DNA of 64,000 bases, from assembly GCA_004764695.1 (NCBI GenBank), contig SMSO01000032.1:4897483-4961482 (forward strand), written 5' to 3'. The position numbers and the translations under genes are program-made. The notes beneath the pieces were generated by a model. That model was not told the origin of the DNA and searched no databases. It was given only the letters and a program-made list of their open reading frames with translations. This stretch comes from Schizochytrium sp. TIO01 (taxonomy: Eukaryota; Sar; Bigyra; Thraustochytrida; Thraustochytriidae). Below, one piece after another: positions 57,892-64,000 of the stretch. Position 1 is the stretch's first letter; every line of letters begins with the position of its first letter.

Positions 57892-59950
57892 CAGGCAAGA
57901 ACCTTTGGAACACGTTGAGGCGCCATCGTTCCTGACCGACCGAAGGTGCGCACAGGGAATCATCGTCAATCCATCGTAAGAAGGCACGGGAGAAGGACAA
58001 CAGGAGAACACAATGCGCTCTGTGGATGACGGAAAGAGGTGTTGACAATGACAATGGGTGGGTAATCAAATCCAGAGTCCATTTTAGAATGGAGCCTTGG
58101 GCAAGATAACGCCGCCACCTGAGTCCAGAGATGCTCACCGCAACAGGCGGCCTTGATTCATTGGTTCGCCCATCTCCGTGTAGACCGGGGACCCTGCAAA
58201 GGGAGAGATCGAACTCCAAACGATGACTTCACAATACAGGCAAAATGATCAATGCGTAGAACGTAAAGGCCGCATTTTGCAAAGCCTTGAAACGAAGATA
58301 GTTTCATCTGTTGCGATTGCGATATTTTTGCGAAAGGAGGCATGAATGAATGAATTTCAATTTCGATTTCAAAGCAGCCAGGAGGTTGTATCCTCTCAGC
58401 AAACTCTCAATGTGATACCGCAAGTCCGCTGGTGTTACGCATCAATCTCGAGCTCAACGCTCCTCGCGATTCTCAGGTGACCCAAATTATGCAAGCAATT
58501 GATTTGATGGCGGCCTAGTATAATCCGAGAGTATCCAGGCCAAGATAACCAAGTTTACGAGCTACAGGAATTCCTTCAAATTATAATTGGATATATTTCC
58601 TCGTGGCTCTCTCTCTCTCTGGGGTAACAAGCCTGCAGACCAACTTGGACGAATAGTGGCATTGGATGTCATGTCAGCTTAAAACCTGATTCCTCCCCAG
58701 GATCCACCAACACGGTAATTCAATTTGACATTGGATTGCGTTCGAGTCAGGCCGAGACCCAACGATGTCACATATCTTGTGCAGCTGTCCTGCGAAATCC
58801 ACCAGAGCTCGCTCTTGCGTGTAAGCCACATTAGCTGCAAAGAACATGGCTTTACGGGGGAGTCATACTGCAGAGTTTGTGCACGCGGGCGTTGATATCT
58901 TCGACCCGGTTCTGATCATGAGCACCTCCTACGCGTGCGATGCGAGTGTCTGCGCAAAGTCTTGATGAGCCATATCTGCCAACCAACGAATGCGAGAGAC
59001 ATTCGAGAGCATAGGAAGTATCATCGCAACGAGAGTTCGTTCGAGTCTTTAAAGAAGCTCTCGAAAGGCGGGTAATTCCAGAGCAAGGGTTCATCCTCTG
59101 CTGGGAAGAGTATCACAGGGTAAGCACAAGTTAGCCTGCGCAGGTTAAACACAATACATGAAAAACACGAAACACGATCTCAATTTGAACGCTGTAATAT
59201 TGAATATGTTGGAATTTGGAATTTCTTTTGTTGGGTTGTTCTCAAGTTGAGGTAACGCTAGAATAACAAAGAAGAAGAATCGACCTCTAACTAGAAAGAA
59301 ATGCAAAGCTAGTCGCCTTTTCGGGTGGACTAAATACGAAGCACCTCCTCCTCGGTTGCTCCATAGCATTTGCGTAGTCAGCGCATCTGCTGTTTATACG
59401 TCCACCGGACTTCTTCTCTCTCATATCCATTTGTGGTTTCCGTGGAATGTCATTGTTTGCGGGTGGAGTCGCTTTGTCTGAAGCTATTCTTCGCGACTCT
59501 ATCGAATGCGAGAATTAGTGATTTAGCCCTGTAACAATGCACTTTAGCCTCCTTTGGAATTTCAACGCAACCGTACAATAGTTTTTTTGTTTTTTCTTTT
59601 TCTTTTTCTTTTTTCTTCTCTCATCCTCTCTTTTTAAAAGTTTTTTCTTCGTGGCGTATATAATTTGCAACCGACCTTCTTCAAGTTGTAAATGTGATTT
59701 TTAAAAACCACCTTCGCAATGCTTTCTCTCTCTAGAGAGAGAGTCTAACCTCTTCTTTTGTGGAGGAAGCTAAGAAGAAGCAATCAGCTTGTCTATGCGG
59801 TAACAGATGCTTTTCAAGCGATAGCTTTTTGCGATTCTTGGACATTAAACCCCTCCCAAGCTTTCAAGTCTCCTCCTTCACAAAGTTCCTCGGCACAAGT
59901 AATAAGCAAAGTCGACGTGTAAGTCATCATACATATAAAAGTGAGTCACG

Positions 59951-59952
59951 AA

Positions 59953-60036
<84 letters not shown>

Positions 60037-60039
60037 AAA
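59951..60039. repeat. (GAAA)n long microsatellite
   Basis: About 21 uninterrupted GAAA copies, the complement of the TTTC tract at 28460. Confidence 0.97.
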
Positions 60040-60944
60040 CGTGAACTCGATCGAATGAAACCTTCCTCGCTTCTTTCTTCCCCCCTCTCGACGTATAAAG
60101 TGATCAATCAATGAATCAATGAATTAACAAGTCTCCACTTCTCCTTTCCCTCTCCTTCCTTTTGCACAAGAGGTGAATGAATGCGGCTGCTTCTTCTTCG
60201 CCCCAGATTGATCAAGATCCCTTCGAAGTTTGTCGAGCTTTTGCTTCTCCCCCAAAGCGGCCTTCCTTCTTCTTCCGCCCAATCCTGCGAAGCTCCTTTG
60301 CTCAACAGAGAGAGATAATGAATGAGTGAGCAACTCGAATGCTCAAAGAAACCTGAAAAGACAGCGCCTCCTCAGAGGAAGCCACAGCATCGTCCTTTTC
60401 CCTCACTGTTAAAAATGAAATGATCATCACGAGCTACGAGAGTATTGAAAACATGCTTTTCCTTCTTCATCTTCTTTTTCTTAAAAGTAATATAAAAAGT
60501 AATATGAAAATGAAGCTTTAATTGAATTGAAAAGATGGCTCTGAAGCAGCAGCAGCGTCATTCCCTGGCGAGCTAGGAAGAAGCTAGGCCAAGCTAGGCC
60601 TTTGAGACAAGCTCGAACGCTCTCCAGAAGCAGCCTCCTCGAGGCGACACAAAAGAAGCAGGCTTGAAGCAGCTAGCTTTGCGTAGAAAGGCGCAACATC
60701 CGCGCGGCTTTCTCCATAGGTGTTACAGGATGGACAAAGGCCACACGAGAAGGGCTGTTTATCTGTCTCTCGGGACGTTCATTGGTGTATGTGAGTATGT
60801 TTGTAGCTACTACGTATAGAGAGAAGGAGAGAGTGGTCAGTCACCTCGCCTTTGAATGGAATGAATAAATAAGTAAATACGAGGAGGAGGACAGGAGGAA
60901 CCCGCACAAACGAAGCATGAGAGAACGAAGTCTGAGACTCCATC

Positions 60945-60966
60945 GATCGATCGATCGATCGATCGA
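60945..60966. repeat. (CGAT)n self-complementary tract
   Basis: Five CGAT copies. A similar tract lies at 53937. Confidence 0.85.
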
Positions 60967-62611
60967 TTCTTCGATTGGCTGATTGACTGATTCGCAGAGT
61001 GGAGAAGAAGAAGCAGAAGAAGCAGAAGAAGAGGCAGGAGCAGAGAGTGAGAGGATCGAATCCGGAGAACATTTTCAAACGAATTTCTCCTCCTGAGAGG
61101 ATCCACTCTGACTAGTCAGTCAGTGAGAGAGAAAACCGGCGGCTATTATAAATGTAAATATAATTTTGGATATAACGAACACTGGAGGGGGTCCAGGGCG
61201 CGAGAGCGTTGCACGGCACTCAGTAACTGATGCTCATGGTGATTGACGCAAATAACGCAGCGGTTTAGACAACTGCTCTCCAGGTTCATCTCCTGCTACG
61301 CCTACATTTTGGAGACGACATCGTTTTTTCATCTTTCTTTTTCTCTAATATTAGTATATTAGTAGCCTCAGAATTTTCATTTCAAAGAAAGAAAAAAAGT
61401 ATTATCTGTTGTGAAACAAGGAAGAGCAGCATATTTTACATATTTTACAATCATGATACGAAGAAGGCGAACGAAGATTGGCGTGTGCAATCCAATGAGC
61501 GGCGATCTTCAAGAAAAGGCGTTCAGGATAGATTCCAACCTGGACGAGGTCGAAGGGACCGACTCGAGTTTAGTTTGAGAGCACCGCGTAAAAAGCAACA
61601 GGCCCCCTAAAGACAAGCTGCCTGCATCGATCAGCTACGCCACCTGTTCTTGACTTGCGATTTCATTCATTCTTCCTAACTTTACCCTTCTAATTCTTTT
61701 GCTGCGTTGGAGATTGTGATTTCCTCACGCAGCACAAAACAAAACAAACCAAACCAAAACAAAACAAAACGAAAGTAGACGCCATAAATCCTGACCGAAG
61801 TAAGCACAGACACTCCCAAAGAGCGAATACGAGTCGATAAGGCTTTTGGTAAACGACGCCGTCGGCCTTGGCCCAACCCTAACGAGCCTCGTTTGGAACC
61901 TTGGCATTCCATTCTCCAACCTTTTCCCTGAAAGCAATCTTCTCTCTGCCAATAATGCGAATAAGCATTAAGCATCAGCTGCTCAGCTTCCCGCTCATTC
62001 CTCAGGAAATTGCACTAAGGCGTCTTCGTGCCGTTAGTTTCTCTCCCGTAAGTCTGAAAACTTAGTTTGTTTACGGCGCCAGTGATCGAAGCCAATCACA
62101 GAGTTCCTTTCTAGAGCGAGTTGGGCATTGAATGGCCCAGAATGGACTCAGAGACTTCGTTTTAGGGCTTGCCATATGAAATGTAGTGAAATGTAGTTTA
62201 ATGTAGTTTAATGCGAGTGCCAGAATCCCTTACACCTCATCGCGATTGTCATCACAGGCCGCCTAAACACCGCCATAAACTCAGGGAGCTGAAACGGCTC
62301 AGGCCCTTTGGAAAGGATGTGCTATTGCTTTGTTTTAGCTTTTACAAATTGGTGCTAAGATTCCTGGAACGGGCTTCTTCTGTGAAGATCATTTTGGATT
62401 GATTGATTGTCTGCAAGGGCGTTTGAGGTCGGTCTCGTCTCGCTTGAAGACCCTTGATCATTCCATCGGTGCCTATATTGTAAAGAACGAAGAAGACCTT
62501 GATGCCCACTCCAGAGGCGTCGAGTTCAGAAGATGCTCAAACAATCCGTGGGCATTTTTCGAATGGCACCACCTCCCTCAAAACGAAGGCGGGATTCCCC
62601 AACTTTGCATC

Positions 62612-62758
62612 CTTTGTTTGTTTGTTTGTTTGTTTGTTTGTTTGTTTGTTTGTTTGTTTGTTTGTTTGTTTGTTTGTTTGTTTGTTTGTTTGTTTGTTTG
62701 TTTGTTTGTTTGTTTGTTTGTTTGTTTGTTTGTTTGTTTAGTTACTTAGTTAGTTAGC

Positions 62759-62834
<76 letters not shown>
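62612..62834. repeat. (TTTG)n joined to (TTAG)n
   Basis: About 32 uninterrupted TTTG copies (62612-62738) pass directly into about 24 TTAG copies (62738-62834), with TTAC and CTAG variants only near the junction. Confidence 0.97.
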
Positions 62835-63242
62835 CAAATCATTCGAAAGAACGCCCCTCCTTCAAAAACTATCACGTTCGTGCACTTGCCCAACAGTGAG
62901 TCTGAGTCAAGCTGGCAGGGGCTTGATCACAGATGGAGAAGAAAACGAATACACGAGAAATGTAAGTGGATGGAGGAATCATTCGGATGAAGGAATGAAG
63001 GAATGAAGGAATGAATGAAGCTCTGTCAGGGCATCTTGACAAAATTACCATACGTGGGAGTATTTGCTCTACAAAGTGCTGAGTTTCTATTTGTCATGAG
63101 CAGATCAGAATCCAAGGTCATTCTATTTTGCACTATAAGTTCATGCCTCTCATCCTGTATTCTCTCTTGTTTAAATTAAAAGTATAAATTTATTTATTTA
63201 TTTCATCTATAAACAAAATCATTTTTCTGTAATTTCTTTTTC

Positions 63243-63281
63243 TATAATAATAATAATAATAATTATTATTATTATTATTAT
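63243..63281. repeat. (TAA)n(TTA)n perfect palindrome
   Basis: Six TAA copies face six TTA copies, giving a 38-bp perfect inverted repeat without a spacer inside an AT-rich tract (63175-63360). It could extrude as a cruciform. Confidence 0.9.
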
Positions 63282-63875
63282 CATTTATATTTGAAAAGCG
63301 AAGAAGAGTATGTGCGTAATTATTTTCAACTTTAAATAAATAATAAATAAACAATTAAAAAGTAAAAGGCCTCTCAATATGGATGGATGGATTCCTTTGA
63401 ACAATGAAGACTCTCAGCAAATACCAATGCAACTGAACGATTCTCATAAGTCATAGATAAAACCAACATCGACTACCTACTGAATGCTCCTGCTTACTAC
63501 TTGGTACCAAGCCAAGAAGCAGGCTAGCATGCCGAAACAAAGCAAACCATCGGACGATGCTTCAACTTCAACCGCTCCCTCCCAAAGCCCTCAAGGCAGT
63601 CTACGACCTCCCTCCGTTTCTTCCCGGTTCCCAGCCATCGATCGAACTGCTTCTGCAGTGCCATCGCAGTGCCATTTCGCTGTGAGTGATCTTTCTTACT
63701 GTTCGCTGCTGCTTCGTTGACGCCTACGTCCAATGTCCAATGCCCTATGCAGCTTATCTACTACTGCACACCCCCCCAAAGGTTTCAGGAAGGAAGACGT
63801 ACCTGTCAGTTTGTATTATTGTTTTCAACTCATTTCGTGGCTATGGTTCATGATTCGTGGATGATCGCCGGTTAC

Positions 63876-63958
63876 TCATTCACTCATTCACTGAATGAAT
63901 CATTCATTCATTCATTCATTCATTCATTCATTCATTGAATCGTTCATTGAATCGTTGC
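63876..63958. repeat. (ATTC)n with inverted GAAT flanks
   Basis: CATT-based copies (63901-63936) are bordered on both sides by the complementary GAAT, so the tract can fold back. Confidence 0.88.
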
Positions 63959-64000
63959 AGCGCCCATCACCGAAGAGTGATCGCGACAGACTTCTTACAA

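Larger units (their letters stand above)
50507..64000. other. Second microsatellite-rich gene desert
   Basis: 13.5 kb without a recognisable gene. It begins with the promoter region of kinase 2. GC-richer blocks (52.6-53.1, 54.1-54.3, 55.0, 56.9-57.25 kb) alternate with AT-rich tracts (50.8-51.0, 55.3-55.6, 57.4-57.65, 61.35, 63.18-63.36 kb). The 58.4-59.15 kb part is repeat-poor with coding-like composition, including a 57-codon ATG frame on the minus strand (58847 to 58674; begins MFFAANVAYTQERALVDFAG), but no family is recognised. 61.4-62.5 kb is also repeat-poor and unassigned. Confidence 0.6.

Noticed and set aside
61236-61320. tRNA-like A box (TAACGCAGCGG) and B box (GGTTCATCTCC)
   Set aside because: The T arm gives four pairs, but the sequences that would form the acceptor stem do not pair and no clear anticodon arm forms.
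62399-62757. Frames encoding repeated FVCL
   Set aside because: Translations of the (TTTG)n tract. The same artefact appears at 33785-34115 and with FLSF over 28422-28908.
62738-62834. (TTAG)n as an internal telomere repeat
   Set aside because: Known telomere repeats are TTAGGG, TTTAGGG or TTAGG. A pure TTAG array grading from TTTG is better explained by microsatellite mutation.

Overview
The window is nuclear DNA of a eukaryote with few introns. The evidence is: genes for a mitochondrial ribosomal protein (uL13m), a type I isopentenyl-diphosphate isomerase with a GT-AG intron, a DNAJC8-like J-protein and two large cytosolic hybrid histidine kinases; AATAAA motifs downstream of several genes; A-rich contexts before start codons; and very abundant simple repeats. 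Intron-poor genes plus hybrid kinases suggest a protist, possibly a stramenopile of the labyrinthulomycete (thraustochytrid) type. That placement is inference; no diagnostic marker is present.

Layout. Positions 1-6.8 kb hold four genes: a TPR-DNAJC8 protein (+), IDI (+, one intron), a membrane-anchored AttH/CrtC-like lipocalin-fold protein (-) and mitochondrial uL13 (+). The last two are divergent across a 553-bp promoter region. From 6.8 to 9.2 kb there is AT-rich sequence without a convincing gene. From about 9.2 to 10.7 kb there is a degenerate tandem array whose most constant part is a small hairpin (AAGTCG-GCYG-CGACTT). From 10.7 to 34.4 kb there is a gene desert made of GC-richer blocks, AT-rich palindromic tracts and dozens of microsatellites. 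A large 898-residue protein that looks like a nuclear regulator lies at 34.9-37.6 kb (+). Two paralogous hybrid histidine kinases follow on the minus strand (40.0-42.5 and 47.3-50.5 kb), separated by 4.8 kb that may hold a decayed retroelement pol fragment. From 50.5 kb to the end is a second desert with very long tetranucleotide repeats.

The seven supported genes cover about 12.5 kb, roughly a fifth of the window. They do not form a pathway: IDI belongs to isoprenoid synthesis, uL13m to mitochondrial translation, the TPR-J protein to chaperone or splicing work, and the kinases to phosphorelay signalling. The points most worth following are the TPR-DNAJC8 fusion, the hairpin-bearing array, an undescribed N-terminal module shared by the two kinases, and the unrecognised 898-residue protein. 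I saw no tRNA, rRNA, CRISPR or intact transposon.
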